Below are positions 8,462 through 19,200 of a DNA stretch of 64,000 nucleotides, piece after piece. Source of the stretch: an uncultured Actinobaculum sp. (GTDB lineage: Bacteria; Actinomycetota; Actinomycetes; Actinomycetales; Actinomycetaceae); the NCBI GenBank assembly GCA_938020505.1, contig CALIHR010000025.1, positions 75,411-139,410 on the forward strand. Direction: 5' to 3'. The notes under the pieces are model-generated. The model saw only the letters and a list, made by a program, of their open reading frames with translations. It was not told the origin of the DNA and ran no database searches. Position numbers and translations under genes: made by a program. Within the stretch, counting starts at the first letter, position 1. Every line of letters begins with the position of its first letter.

Positions 8462-8561
8462 CGGTTTCGCCGTCCGGCCGAATCCTCGCGCCGCTGGCCA
8501 GACGCCGGCGAAGGCGGTAGGATAGACGCCTTGTCGGCCGGGGCTAGCGAAGGAGGATCCC

Positions 8562-9086
8562 GTGGCAAAGAAGAAAGACGGGAAGCCGACGGCGGCCCAG
8601 AAGGCGAAGGCGCAAGCCGACGCGAAGCAGGTGATCGCGCGCAACAAGAAGGCGCGGCACGAGTATTCCATCCTTGACACTTACGAGGCGGGAATGTCGC
8701 TGACGGGCACCGAGGTCAAGGCACTTCGGCTGGGGCGCGCCTCGCTCGTCGACGCCTGGGTCGAAATCGACCGCTACGGCGAGGCTTGGCTTCACGGCGC
8801 GAACATCCCGGTCTACGCGATGGGGACGTGGACGAATCACGCGCCCACCCGCAAGCGCAAGCTTCTGCTCCACAAACAGGAGATCGGCAAGCTCATGCAG
8901 AAGGTTCAGTCAAAGGGGCTGACCGTCGTTCCGCTCGAGCTCTATTTCCTGCGCGGGAGGGCGAAGGTCGAGATCGCTTTGGCCGAGGGCAAGCAGGAGT
9001 GGGACAAGCGCGAGACCATTCGACGTCGCGACGCCGACAGGTACGCGGAGCGCGCGATGGCCGCCGCCCGCCGCCGTTCGCGGTGA
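8562..9086 (+). CDS. smpB: SsrA-binding protein SmpB
   Basis: SmpB binds tmRNA and is required for trans-translation on stalled ribosomes. The 174-residue protein has a Lys/Ala-rich N-terminal extension of about 25 residues. The core motifs follow: NKKARHEYSILDTYEAGMSLTGTEVKALR, then KRKLLLHKQEI, then the basic tail DKRETIRRRDADR. The start is GTG with the strong ribosome site AAGGAGG at 8549-8555. Its partner RNA gene, ssrA, normally lies close by but is about 15.8 kb downstream here. Confidence 0.97.
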   Translation: MAKKKDGKPTAAQKAKAQADAKQVIARNKKARHEYSILDTYEAGMSLTGTEVKALRLGRASLVDAWVEIDRYGEAWLHGANIPVYAMGTWTNHAPTRKRKLLLHKQEIGKLMQKVQSKGLTVVPLELYFLRGRAKVEIALAEGKQEWDKRETIRRRDADRYAERAMAAARRRSR

Positions 9087-9649
9087 AGATTTAGAAGATG
9101 GGTCATTCGCTTCCCTGGCGCAGCTTGCCCGCCTGCCTCGGTGTCGTTCGCGTCGCCTGCAAAGGCGCCGCACAAACTCGCCTCCAATGCGGCAGGCGAT
9201 AAGAAGCCCGCCAGATCATCGTTTCAGTTGAACTTCCTGCGATAGTTTTGGATCTCTTCAGTTTTAGTTCTCTTTCAACATTTCAGCTGAGCTGCTTAGT
9301 GCATACAACGGGGCCGTGATAGAGCCTCGGTGAGGCCTCTTGCTCCGTTAGGTGCAATACCGCAAATGGCCGGGGTCTGCGTGCCGAGCGAGAGGACTCG
9401 TTGAATCTGAAGTGCAGTTGCCCTCCAAAACCAAAACTCCGACATTGCGTAAGCCATTTCGAAGCAACTGTTTGAGGAGAAAGGAAGTGTAGCGCTCTAG
9501 AAAGTCACAGCATCGTTGACCAGCGGACATAAACTAAAGAATGTAGACGTTCGCAAAACCTAACTTCTGCTTTTCCGGCTACACGATGTATTCTGATTTA
9601 TTGCCGGAATCGTAGAGGGAAGAATCGTGACGGAAACGAGGAGGTTTCT
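9087..9649 (+). other. 563-bp AT-richer intergenic stretch at the island's left edge
   Basis: No convincing gene is seen between smpB and the helicase gene. From about 9200 onward the sequence is visibly richer in A and T than the flanking core genes, as expected at the edge of acquired DNA. A GAGGAGG ribosome site (9638-9644) precedes the helicase GTG. I did not see an inverted repeat or a copy of the tmRNA 3' end here. Confidence 0.5.
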
Positions 9650-12600
9650 GTGACGCGAACGATGACGCTCGCCATGCTGCGCGTTGGTCAACGTCTGCGC
9701 GGTTTGCTGCCGGACCGCACGGTCACGTTGCTTGCCGTCGACCCGATCGACGCCGAGCTGGTTGAGATCTACTACCGTGATGACTCGGGCCGTTCTGGCG
9801 CACGGACAGTCAGCAAAGCAGAGGCTGCACGCTTTGAGATCGCAACTGCCGCCGATTCGGCTCCCGCATATGATGCGGATGCGGACGAATTCCGTCTTGC
9901 CGCGGAAGCGCTGCGCATCAAGTACGCTGCTCTCTACGATCCGATGGCTGCGGTCAACAGTTCTGACGTCGATCCTTTGCCCCACCAAATCCGGGCTGTT
10001 TATGAGGAAATGCTGCCTCGCATCCCGCTGCGTTTCCTGTTGGCGGACGACCCCGGTGCAGGCAAGACGGTCATGGCGGGACTCTACCTCAAAGAGCTCA
10101 TCCTGCGTTCGGACTGCGAACGGGCGATTGTCGTCGCCCCGGGCGGGTTGGTCGAACAGTGGAGCGAGGAGCTGGCTGCCAAGTTCGACCTGCGCTTCGA
10201 AACCTTTGACTACCGCATGGTCGATATTGCTCAGGGCGCGAATGTTTTCGCCGATCATCCCTTCCTCATCGCGCGCATGGACCAACTTGCCCGGAACGAA
10301 GGGCTTATGGAGCAACTCAGCGAGGTGGCGTGGGACGTCGCCGTCGTCGACGAGGCACATCGAATGTCCGCCCACTATTCCTCCTGGGCGGGCGAAGTTG
10401 ACGAAACCAAACGGTTTCGGCTTGGGCGTCTGCTTTCCCAAACAGCGCACAACTTCCTGCTCATGACGGCGACCCCTCATGCGGGCAAGGAAGAGGATTT
10501 CCAGCTGTTCATGTCGCTGTTGGATCGTGACCGCTTCGAAGGCCCATACCGACAAGGAATCCACCGCACCGACACACGCGGGCTCATGCGCCGCATGGTC
10601 AAGGAGGACCTTCTCACCTTCGAAGGAAAGCCTCTGTTTCCCGAACGCAAGGCTTACACGGTGGCTTATGAGCTGAGCTCGGCGGAACGCGAACTCTATG
10701 AAATGGTCACCGACTACGTGCGCAAGGAGATGGGGCGGGCCGAGCGTATCGCTAGAGCAGGCGACAAGAAGCGCGGCAACAATGTCGGATTCGCCCTGAC
10801 CGTTCTCCAGCGTCGCCTGGCGTCCAGCCCCGCAGCGATCGTCAAGTCTCTCGAACGGCGCCGAGCAAGGCTCGATTCTCGCCTGAAGGAAATGCGGCTT
10901 GTGGCTGGCAAGACGCATCCTCAGGCCCCCTTCAGGACGTTAGGGGCTGAGGACTTCTATGACGTCGATAGTCCGCAGGGCCTGTATGACGTGGACTTTC
11001 GGCGTTTGGACGAGGATCCGCTGGAAAGCGAGAGCTCTTGGTTCGAACGGAAAGTGGATGAGGTCGTCGATCTGGCGACGGCGGCCCAGACGATACCCGA
11101 GCTTCGAGCGGAGATCGCCATTCTCGACGATCTTGTTCTGGCGGCGCGGCGTGTGCGCGAGCAAGGAGAGGACCGCAAATGGGTGCAGCTGCGGACAATT
11201 CTCGACGAGCAGCTTCTCGCCCGCAGCGGTTCCGACGAGGCACGCAAGATCATAGTTTTCACTGAGCACCGCGACACCCTCGATTATTTGGCAGGCAAGA
11301 TCGCCACTCAGTTTGGGCGGGCCGATTCCATTGTGACGATCCATGGGGGCACCAGCCGCGAAGATCGGAAGATTGCCCGCGAACGTTTCGCCCATGATCC
11401 CAACACGGTGGTGCTGCTCGCTACAGACGCCGCAGGCGAGGGCATGAATCTTCAACGTGCGCATCTGATGGTCAACTATGACCTGCCGTGGAATCCCAAT
11501 CGCATAGAGCAGCGTTTCGGCCGCATTCACCGAATAGGTCAGCGGGAAGTGTGCCACCTGTGGAACATGGTTGCCAAGGGCACGCGCGAAGGTGATGTGT
11601 TCACGCGCCTGCTAGAGAAGGTCGACCAGATGTCGATCGCCTACAACGGCAATCTTTTCAACGTTCTTGGCGATGGCAACGCCTTCGATGAACGATCCCT
11701 GCGCGATCTGCTCATTGAGGCGATCCGCTACGGCGACGAGCCGCGAGTCAGAGCCAAGCTCGACCGAGTCATCGACGCGGGGGTCGCCGAGGGTCTCCGT
11801 GGGATGCTAGCCGAGCGAGCGCTTCACCCCGAAATGTTCAGCTCTCTCGATCTCGCAGAGGTTCGTGACCGCATGGAGCTGGCCCGCGAACGTCGCCTTC
11901 AGCCCGGCTACGTGGCCGCGTTCTTTGTATCGGCCTTCGAGCGCCTTGGCGGGCAGATTCGACGGCGGGAGGAGGGCCGGTATGAGATCACCCGTGTTCC
12001 GCCGCGAGTGATCGATATGGCCAGGCGCCTCAACCGGTTGGCTCCCGTTGCCGAGCGTTACGAGCGGGTGACTTTCGACGTCGCGCGTATGCGCCCGGAT
12101 GGACTCGCCGAGGCGTCTCTTATCGCTCCCGGGCATCCGCTGCTGCATGCCGTCATCGAGGCAACCATCAACGATGCGGGGTCGGCCTTGACGCGGGGAA
12201 CCGTGTTCGTCGACCGTCGGGAAAAGCAGAGTGCGGCGCCGATGTTGATGTTCGACGTCGAACAGCGCATCGAGAACTCGGCAGCGGTGACGGTTTCGCG
12301 GCACTTCGACTATCCGCTCCTTGAACAAGACGGCAATGTCACCGGTTCCCCTACGCCGCCGTACTTGGACTACGACAGGCCCACGGCGGCCGAGGCTGAC
12401 GCGCTTGCCACGTTCGTTCGAGACGAGTGGTTTCGACAGAACCATGAAAAGAGGGTGCGCGCGTGGGCCTACCGCGAAGGGCTCAAGCCCCGTATGGAAG
12501 AGATCACGGCCCGCCTCACCGCCGACGTGGCACGCACCCGCGCTCAGGTGGAGAATCGGCTTCTAGCCGAGATCAACCATTGGGACGGCGAGTACAACCG

Positions 12601-13216
12601 GCTCGAAGCCTTGGAGCGGGGAGGTGCCTTCGGCAGAATTCGAGCCGAGGCGGCCTCGGCTAAGGTTCACGAACTCGACGAGCGCCTGAACCGCAGGCTC
12701 GACGAGCTCGCCAAAGCCACGGAATTAGCCGCTGTGCCAGCGGTGATCCGGGGAATCGCGATTGTCATCCCCGCCGATCTCATTGACGCGACCAGTGACG
12801 GCGAGGAAGAGCAGTCAGCATTCGCCTGCGAGACGGCAGTCGTCGAACGCCGGGCTGTCGACGCAGTGCTGTTCGCCGAGGGAGCTCTGGGCCGGGATCC
12901 TGTCGAGATGCCGCGAAACAATCCGGGCTATGACGTCCGGTCAGCCGATGGCACAGGACGCATCTATTACATCGAGGTTAAAGGCAGGATAGCGGGCTCC
13001 ACGACGTTCACGGTCACGGCGAATGAGGTTTCGTTTGCCCAAACACAAGGGGACAGGCACCGTCTCGCCCTCGTGGAAGTGTCGCCCGACGGCGCTAAAA
13101 ACGACGGCTTGCGGTATGTCACCGATGCCTTCGGACATATTGAGCCCTCCGCGACTACCCGTTCATACAACGAAGTATGGCGGGACTATTGGCAACGAGG
13201 AGGTCCGCCAAACTAA
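9650..13216 (+). CDS. DrmD-like SNF2-family helicase with C-terminal DUF3883 domain
   Basis: This 1188-residue protein has a superfamily 2 helicase core. The Walker A is ADDPGAGKT with Lys139, the ADDPGAGKT form typical of DISARM DrmD. DEAH lies at residues 234-237. The C-terminal helicase lobe has ATDAAGEGMNLQ (about 591) and the arginine-finger region EQRFGRIHRIGQ. The extreme C terminus carries NNPGYDV...YIEVKGR, a DUF3883 (NOV_C) pattern; Asp1095 and Glu1109-Val-Lys1111 fit a PD-(D/E)xK nuclease-like core. The GTG start has GAGGAGG six bases upstream. In class 1 DISARM this helicase is encoded next to a DUF1156 methylase, as here. Confidence 0.85.
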   Translation: MTRTMTLAMLRVGQRLRGLLPDRTVTLLAVDPIDAELVEIYYRDDSGRSGARTVSKAEAARFEIATAADSAPAYDADADEFRLAAEALRIKYAALYDPMAAVNSSDVDPLPHQIRAVYEEMLPRIPLRFLLADDPGAGKTVMAGLYLKELILRSDCERAIVVAPGGLVEQWSEELAAKFDLRFETFDYRMVDIAQGANVFADHPFLIARMDQLARNEGLMEQLSEVAWDVAVVDEAHRMSAHYSSWAGEVDETKRFRLGRLLSQTAHNFLLMTATPHAGKEEDFQLFMSLLDRDRFEGPYRQGIHRTDTRGLMRRMVKEDLLTFEGKPLFPERKAYTVAYELSSAERELYEMVTDYVRKEMGRAERIARAGDKKRGNNVGFALTVLQRRLASSPAAIVKSLERRRARLDSRLKEMRLVAGKTHPQAPFRTLGAEDFYDVDSPQGLYDVDFRRLDEDPLESESSWFERKVDEVVDLATAAQTIPELRAEIAILDDLVLAARRVREQGEDRKWVQLRTILDEQLLARSGSDEARKIIVFTEHRDTLDYLAGKIATQFGRADSIVTIHGGTSREDRKIARERFAHDPNTVVLLATDAAGEGMNLQRAHLMVNYDLPWNPNRIEQRFGRIHRIGQREVCHLWNMVAKGTREGDVFTRLLEKVDQMSIAYNGNLFNVLGDGNAFDERSLRDLLIEAIRYGDEPRVRAKLDRVIDAGVAEGLRGMLAERALHPEMFSSLDLAEVRDRMELARERRLQPGYVAAFFVSAFERLGGQIRRREEGRYEITRVPPRVIDMARRLNRLAPVAERYERVTFDVARMRPDGLAEASLIAPGHPLLHAVIEATINDAGSALTRGTVFVDRREKQSAAPMLMFDVEQRIENSAAVTVSRHFDYPLLEQDGNVTGSPTPPYLDYDRPTAAEADALATFVRDEWFRQNHEKRVRAWAYREGLKPRMEEITARLTADVARTRAQVENRLLAEINHWDGEYNRLEALERGGAFGRIRAEAASAKVHELDERLNRRLDELAKATELAAVPAVIRGIAIVIPADLIDATSDGEEEQSAFACETAVVERRAVDAVLFAEGALGRDPVEMPRNNPGYDVRSADGTGRIYYIEVKGRIAGSTTFTVTANEVSFAQTQGDRHRLALVEVSPDGAKNDGLRYVTDAFGHIEPSATTRSYNEVWRDYWQRGGPPN

Positions 13217-13261
13217 ACCCCAACCTCGCCATCCACACGCTCCATTCATCCTTCTCAGAGT

Positions 13262-13320
13262 CTCACCACTCGCTTCTCACCACTCAAAATCTCACCACCT
13301 AACTCACCAATAACTCACCA
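13262..13320 (+). repeat. five CTCACCA iterons between helicase and methylase genes
   Basis: The heptamer CTCACCA occurs at 13262, 13276, 13291, 13303 and 13314, all in the same orientation and spaced 11-15 bp apart. It fills the 116-bp gap between the two large genes. No gene is encoded here. The regular placement just upstream of the methylase start suggests a binding site array or a methylation-sensitive control element; this is inferred. Confidence 0.7.
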
Positions 13321-13332
13321 AGAAAGAGAAAA

Positions 13333-16107
13333 ATGAATAGTGCACCAAAGAGGAAGCTCATCGAAACGTCTCTCCCTTTGGAGGCGATCAATGACGCCTC
13401 TGTCCGGGAAAAGTCGATTCGCCACGGGCATCCCTCCACACTTCACCTATATTGGGCACGTCGTCCACTCGCGACGGCACGCGCCGTCCTCTTCGCCCAA
13501 CTTGTGGACGATCCCGCGTCGCGGCCCGAGGAGTTTCCCACCGCCCACGCACAGGACGCCGAACGCGCCAGGCTCCACGAGCTCATGGAAAGACTCGTAA
13601 AGTGGGAGAACAGCAATGACGCCGAGCTCTTCAGCCAAGCCCGCGAGGAAATCCGCAAAAGCAACGGGGGCGAGCTTCCCGCCGTTCTCGATCCCTTTGC
13701 CGGAGGCGGATCTATCCCGCTCGAGGCTCAACGCCTGGGGCTCGAAGCCCACGCCAGCGATCTCAACCCGCTTGCCGTGCTCATCGACAAGGCTCTCATC
13801 GAAATACCGCCGAAATTCTTCTCTCGCCCGCCGGTTTATCCAGGCGCCGCGGAAGAAAGAACAGAGTGGGTCCGGGCCGAAGGCTTGGTTGCTGACGTTC
13901 GGGAATACGGCAGGTGGATTCGCGACGAGGCCGAGCGGCGCATCGGCCACCTTTACCCGAAGGTCATGGCACCCGGAGGCACAGAGCACACCGTCATCGC
14001 TTGGATATGGGCGCGGACGGTCCGCAGCCCCAATCCCGCCAACCCTATCGAAACGCCATTGGTTAGGTCTTGGTGGCTGAGCAAGAAGAAAAACAAGGAA
14101 GCCTGGGTGCGCGCCGCCGTCGAGAACGGAAAAGTACGCTACGAGGTTGTGCACAGCGCCGACGGGCCGACGGGAGAAGACGATGGGACGGTGGGGCGCA
14201 AGGGAGGCCGCGCGATTGGTGACGGCACAGCAATCTCACTGAACTACATTCGTGAGCAGGGGCGCGCGCAAAAACTAGGAGAGCACCTCATTGCGATCGT
14301 GGCGGAAGGGCAGAAAGGACGGATTTACATTTCGCCGAATGAAGTGCACGAGGAAGCCCTTAATGTGGAACTTCCTTCTAATGTGCCGATGGGGGATTTA
14401 CCAAAGAATCCGCGGGACTTTAAAACACCAAACTACGGAATGTCCAAATGGTCCGACCTGTTTACGAATCGGCAACTCGTTGCCTTGACGACGCTGAGCG
14501 ACATCGTAGGGGAGGCGCGCGAGAAAATTCTGGCCGATGCCCTTGCCGCAGGCATACCGGAGGGCGAACGGCTGGAGAAGGGGGACACCGGTGCCGCCGC
14601 CTATGCCGACGCTGTCGCCACATACCTGGCTCTCGCCGTCAGCCGAACTACCAATTATTCTTCGAGCCTATGTGGTTGGGATAACGGTTATCAAAAAATG
14701 CGTAATGTATTCGCCCGGCAAGCCATTCCCATGGTGTGGGACTACGCGGAAGCCAATCCATTTTCTCATTCGTCGGGCAATTTCCTGGGACAGGTCGAAT
14801 GGGTGTCGAAGGCTGTCGAACACGCGCCCGCCTCAACCGCCTCGCAAGCCGATCAAGTTAGCGCGTCTGCGCGCAATTACGAGGGTCTCGTCGTCTCCAC
14901 CGATCCGCCCTATTACGACAACATCGGCTACTCGGATCTGTCAGATTACTTCTACGTGTGGCTTCGCCGATGCCTCAAGAATATTCATCCGAGTGTCGTC
15001 GGAACGATGCTCACCCCCAAAACTGATGAGCTGGTCGCCAACCCCTATCGCCACGACGGCAAGGAAGGCGCGCAGAAGTTCTTCGTTGAGGGATTCAATT
15101 CCGTTTTCCAGCGGATCAGAACCGGTGCCAATCCCGATGTGCCGATGACCGTCTATTACGCCTACAAGCAGCAAGATTCCGGGAAGGAAGGAACCTCCTC
15201 GACAGGATGGCACACTCTGCTCGATGGCCTCATCGAGGCCGGATGGTCCGTCACCGCCACGTGGCCCATGCGCAGTGAATTGACGAATCGGATGCTTTCG
15301 CAGGGCACAAATGCTCTGGCATCCTCCATCGTTCTCGCCTGCCGCCCACGCCCCGCCGATGCTCCGTCGATCAACCGGCGCGCTTTCGTCGCCACGCTCA
15401 AGGCCGAGCTTCCCGAAGCCTTGCACACCCTTATGCAAGGCGCCGTCGCCCCGGTCGACCTGGCTCAGGCGGCGATCGGACCGGGCATCTCCGTTTTCTC
15501 CCGCTACTCGCGGGTGCGAGACGCCGACGGCACGACCATGTCCGTCAAGGACGCCCTGCGTCTGATCAACGCGACGCTCGATGAAGTGCTCGGCGAACAG
15601 GAGTCCGATTTCGATCCCGAAACCCGCTTCGCCGTCCGCTGGTACCGGCAGTACGGGTGGGACCTTGCGCTTTCTGGTGAAGCCGACCAACTCGCCCGCA
15701 GCAGCGACACGTCCTTTGCCGCTTTGGAACGCGGTGGCATCTTCGAAGCAAGAGGCGGAAAGGCTCGCCTTCTGTCGCCAGTGGAGCTCAGCGGGCACTG
15801 GAATCCGGAGACCGACGAACACGTGAGCATCTGGGAAACCACCGTTCGCCTATCCGGAGCGATGAGAGAACGCGGCGCCGATGACGTCTCCGAACTGCTC
15901 GCGGGACTCCACGGCAGGGTGAGCGAGACTGCCGTGAAAGAACTTGGCTTTCTCCTCTTTCACGAGGCCGAAAAGAAGGATGACTCTCCAGACGCCCTCC
16001 TCTTCAACAGCCTTGTCACCGCTTGGGGAGACGTGAGCGAGCGCGCTCGCCGCATCGCCTCGCGGCCGCGTGCTGCTCAGCAAACCTTCGACCTGAACGA
16101 AGTGTGA
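13333..16107 (+). CDS. DUF1156 DNA adenine methyltransferase (DrmMI-like)
   Basis: This 924-residue protein starts with the DUF1156 module: KRKLIETSLPLEAIN, then SIRHGHPSTLHLYWARRPLATARA. The S-adenosylmethionine site is VLDPFAGGGS (Asp120), and the catalytic DPPY of amino-methyltransferases is at residue 524 (STDPPYYDNIGY). This is the architecture of DrmMI in class 1 DISARM and of DUF1156 methylases in related arrays. It should mark self DNA by adenine-N6 (or cytosine-N4) methylation; DPPY favours adenine. The ATG has only a weak purine-rich ribosome site. It lies between the helicase and the DUF499 ATPase, all on the same strand. Confidence 0.88.
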   Translation: MNSAPKRKLIETSLPLEAINDASVREKSIRHGHPSTLHLYWARRPLATARAVLFAQLVDDPASRPEEFPTAHAQDAERARLHELMERLVKWENSNDAELFSQAREEIRKSNGGELPAVLDPFAGGGSIPLEAQRLGLEAHASDLNPLAVLIDKALIEIPPKFFSRPPVYPGAAEERTEWVRAEGLVADVREYGRWIRDEAERRIGHLYPKVMAPGGTEHTVIAWIWARTVRSPNPANPIETPLVRSWWLSKKKNKEAWVRAAVENGKVRYEVVHSADGPTGEDDGTVGRKGGRAIGDGTAISLNYIREQGRAQKLGEHLIAIVAEGQKGRIYISPNEVHEEALNVELPSNVPMGDLPKNPRDFKTPNYGMSKWSDLFTNRQLVALTTLSDIVGEAREKILADALAAGIPEGERLEKGDTGAAAYADAVATYLALAVSRTTNYSSSLCGWDNGYQKMRNVFARQAIPMVWDYAEANPFSHSSGNFLGQVEWVSKAVEHAPASTASQADQVSASARNYEGLVVSTDPPYYDNIGYSDLSDYFYVWLRRCLKNIHPSVVGTMLTPKTDELVANPYRHDGKEGAQKFFVEGFNSVFQRIRTGANPDVPMTVYYAYKQQDSGKEGTSSTGWHTLLDGLIEAGWSVTATWPMRSELTNRMLSQGTNALASSIVLACRPRPADAPSINRRAFVATLKAELPEALHTLMQGAVAPVDLAQAAIGPGISVFSRYSRVRDADGTTMSVKDALRLINATLDEVLGEQESDFDPETRFAVRWYRQYGWDLALSGEADQLARSSDTSFAALERGGIFEARGGKARLLSPVELSGHWNPETDEHVSIWETTVRLSGAMRERGADDVSELLAGLHGRVSETAVKELGFLLFHEAEKKDDSPDALLFNSLVTAWGDVSERARRIASRPRAAQQTFDLNEV

Positions 16108-16214
16108 CAGAGGCAATGGACATCGCACTTCTGTCACCCCATCGCAGCGTTCCACAGCACTTTAGCCAGTGCCTCACCTCATCAACAGACAGCATCTTCT
16201 AGGAGAAACAAATC

Positions 16215-19200
16215 ATGGCAATAAACAATCGCGACAGGGTGAGCAGGGCATTCGACCTGCTCTCGGAGGGCCTGATCGACGTCGTCGATCCGGTCATGAC
16301 CCGCGCCTTCGCAACGAACGCATGGACCGAAGTTTGGGCCAGCGAAGACGCCGCCAAACGCGGCGGCAAGTCATACATTATGGAGAAGGAGGACGTTCAA
16401 ACCCAGCTTCGCGCGATCACCGAGAAAGGCCGCGAGTTCAGCGGCGTCCTTTCCCGCGCGCAGCAGAGCTTCGCCTCCGAACTGCGAGAAACCAGAAACC
16501 GGTGGGCGCACGGACACCAGTTCAGCTCGGATGACACCGCGCGCGCTTTGGACACCATCGAGCGGCTCCTCCGGGCAGTCGACGCCGTCGATTCCGCGGA
16601 CGACGTGCGCAAATTGCGTCTCGACTTACAACGCACGGTGTACGAGGAACAGAAACGCAAACAGGCTAAACGCGTGGAGCACATCGCCATCGAAGGCGAC
16701 GGGATGAAACCCTGGCGCGAGGTTATCCGCCCCCACGAAGATGTGGCCCGCGGCGAATTTACCGCCTCCGAGTTCGCCGCTGACCTTCACACAGTTCACG
16801 CCGGTCTAGCCTCGGGAACGGAATACGCCGATCCCGTGGAGTTCTTCTCCCGCACCTACATCACCGACGGTCTGCGTGATCTCCTCACGCGCGCCCTCCG
16901 CCGCTTGACCGGTGACATGAACGCCAGCCCGGTGGTCAACCTGCAAACCAATTTCGGAGGCGGCAAAACGCATTCGATGCTCGCCCTCTACCACCTGTTC
17001 AGCGGCATCGAACGCGATCGGTTTCCCCAGGAGATTCAGGACCTCGTGGCCGAGGCAGGTAACCCTGAGCTCGAATCTTTGAGGGTCAAGCGAGTTGCCC
17101 TGGTCGGCACGGATCTTCAGGCGGGCTCTCCGCAGATCAAAGACGACGGCACCGAGGTGCGCACTCTGTGGGGTGAGCTCGCCTGGCAGCTTGGCGGACG
17201 CGAGGCCTATGCGATAGTGGCAGAAGCAGACGAGACCGGAACCAACCCGGGGGATGCCCTTCGCACACTCATCTCGCAATACTCGCCCACGCTCATCCTC
17301 ATCGACGAATGGGTCGCCTACGCTCGTCAGCTCGTCACAGAGAGGGAGCTTCCCGCAGGCTCATTCGAAACGCAGTTTACCTTCGCTCAGTCGCTCACCG
17401 AGATCGTTCGCTCGATTCCCGGTGCGATGCTCGTCGTCTCGATACCGGCGTCGGACAGGGGAACGAAAGACTACGGATCGCAGATTGAGATCGGCGGAGA
17501 GAACGGCCGGCTCGCCCTCGAACGTCTCCAAAACGTGATCCGCCGTGTTGCCGACCAATGGCGTCCATCCAGCAAGGACGAGTCCTTCGAAATCGTGCGC
17601 CGGCGGCTCTTCCAACCTCCGGATGCAAAAGGGCTTGCCGCGATTGCCGCCGTCGCCCGCAGCTTCACGAACATGTACCGCAAAGACTCGGGTCATTTTC
17701 CGCGCGCTGCCGCCAATCCCAACGACGACTACGAGCGGCGTATTCGCGCCTCGTACCCGCTGCATCCTGAGCTGCTCGACAGGCTGTACGAGGACTGGTC
17801 TGCCCTCGAGCGCTTCCAGCGTACGCGCGGCGTGCTCAAACTGGTCTCCTCGATCGTTCACGAATTGTGGGCATCCAATGACACGTCGCCGCTCATCCTT
17901 CCCAGCAATGTTCCCCTGGCGGCATCCTCCGTCAACACTGACCTCACCCAGTACCTCGAGGACCGCTGGAAACCGATCATCGACTCGGACATCGACGGCG
18001 CCGACTCCACTGCTTCGCGCATCGACAAGGAAAAGACGAGCCTTGGCGCTCGTTTCATCACCCAACGTTTGGCGCGCACTATTTTTATGGGTGCGGCTCC
18101 CAGGACGTCACGCAAGGGCTTGGACAAGCAATACGTGTGGCTTGGAACCGCGATACCGGGGGATGCCTTGGGGAACTTCGCCATGGCGATCGAGCAATTG
18201 ACCCAACGCTCAACCTACTTCTACGAGGAGCAAGGTCACTACTGGTTCGATACTCAGCCTTCGGTGACGAAGACGGCCAATGACCATGCCGAACGTCTGC
18301 GAGAGGACCCGGAGACGGTATGGAACGAAATCGTCGATCGCCTGCGTTCGCAGGAACGGAAACGGGGCGTTTTCGCAAGAGTGCACGCGGCTCCTGAGAC
18401 GACCGCCGATATTCCCGACGTCGACGAGGCGCGGCTTGTGATTGTTCACCCACGCCATTCTTATCGCAAGCAGGAGGGAGAAAGCTCTCCTGCTCTCAAA
18501 TGGGTGCGTGAAGCCGTCGAATCCAAGGGGACGAGCCAGCGCGTGCATCGAAACATGCTTGTATTTGCGGTGGCCGACGCCAATGAGCTGGAGCGCTTGG
18601 AATCCGCGACGCGCAGCTATCTGGGCTGGAAGAAAGTTCGGGACACCTCCGACGAGCTCAACTTGACGGCACAGCAGAGGAAACAGGCCGAGGAATCGGT
18701 TACGCGCTGTGAGCAGACCGTGGAGGACAGGCTAGGTTCGACGTACACGTGGACCGCGTACCCAGAACAGCCTCCGACCGGGCCGTTTCGCGTAACTCCA
18801 GACAAGGTGCCCGATTCAAGCGATGCCTCGGTGGCAGAGCGAATCGGCGTCAAACTCGTGCGCGAAGACCAGATCGTCACTGAACTTGGCCCGTCTATAC
18901 TCGGTGCCGTCTTCCACGAGGAACTGGCAACCTTGTGGGAAGAGAAGGGTGAGATCGGCGTAGGGGAGTTGTGGGGCTATTTCACCCGCTACCCGTATAT
19001 GCACAGGCTCGCCGGACGCTCGGTGCTCGATCGTGCGATCGAAACGGCGGCCTCGGCCGTTCTGGTGGAAGGGGAGCGGTTCGCCATCGCCGCGGACCGC
19101 GACGAAAAGACCGGCCGTTACCGGGAACTCATTCTCCCGCCGTCGGCCAATGCGAGTGCACGCGTCACGGATCGCACCCTCCTCGTCGAATGGGAACGCG

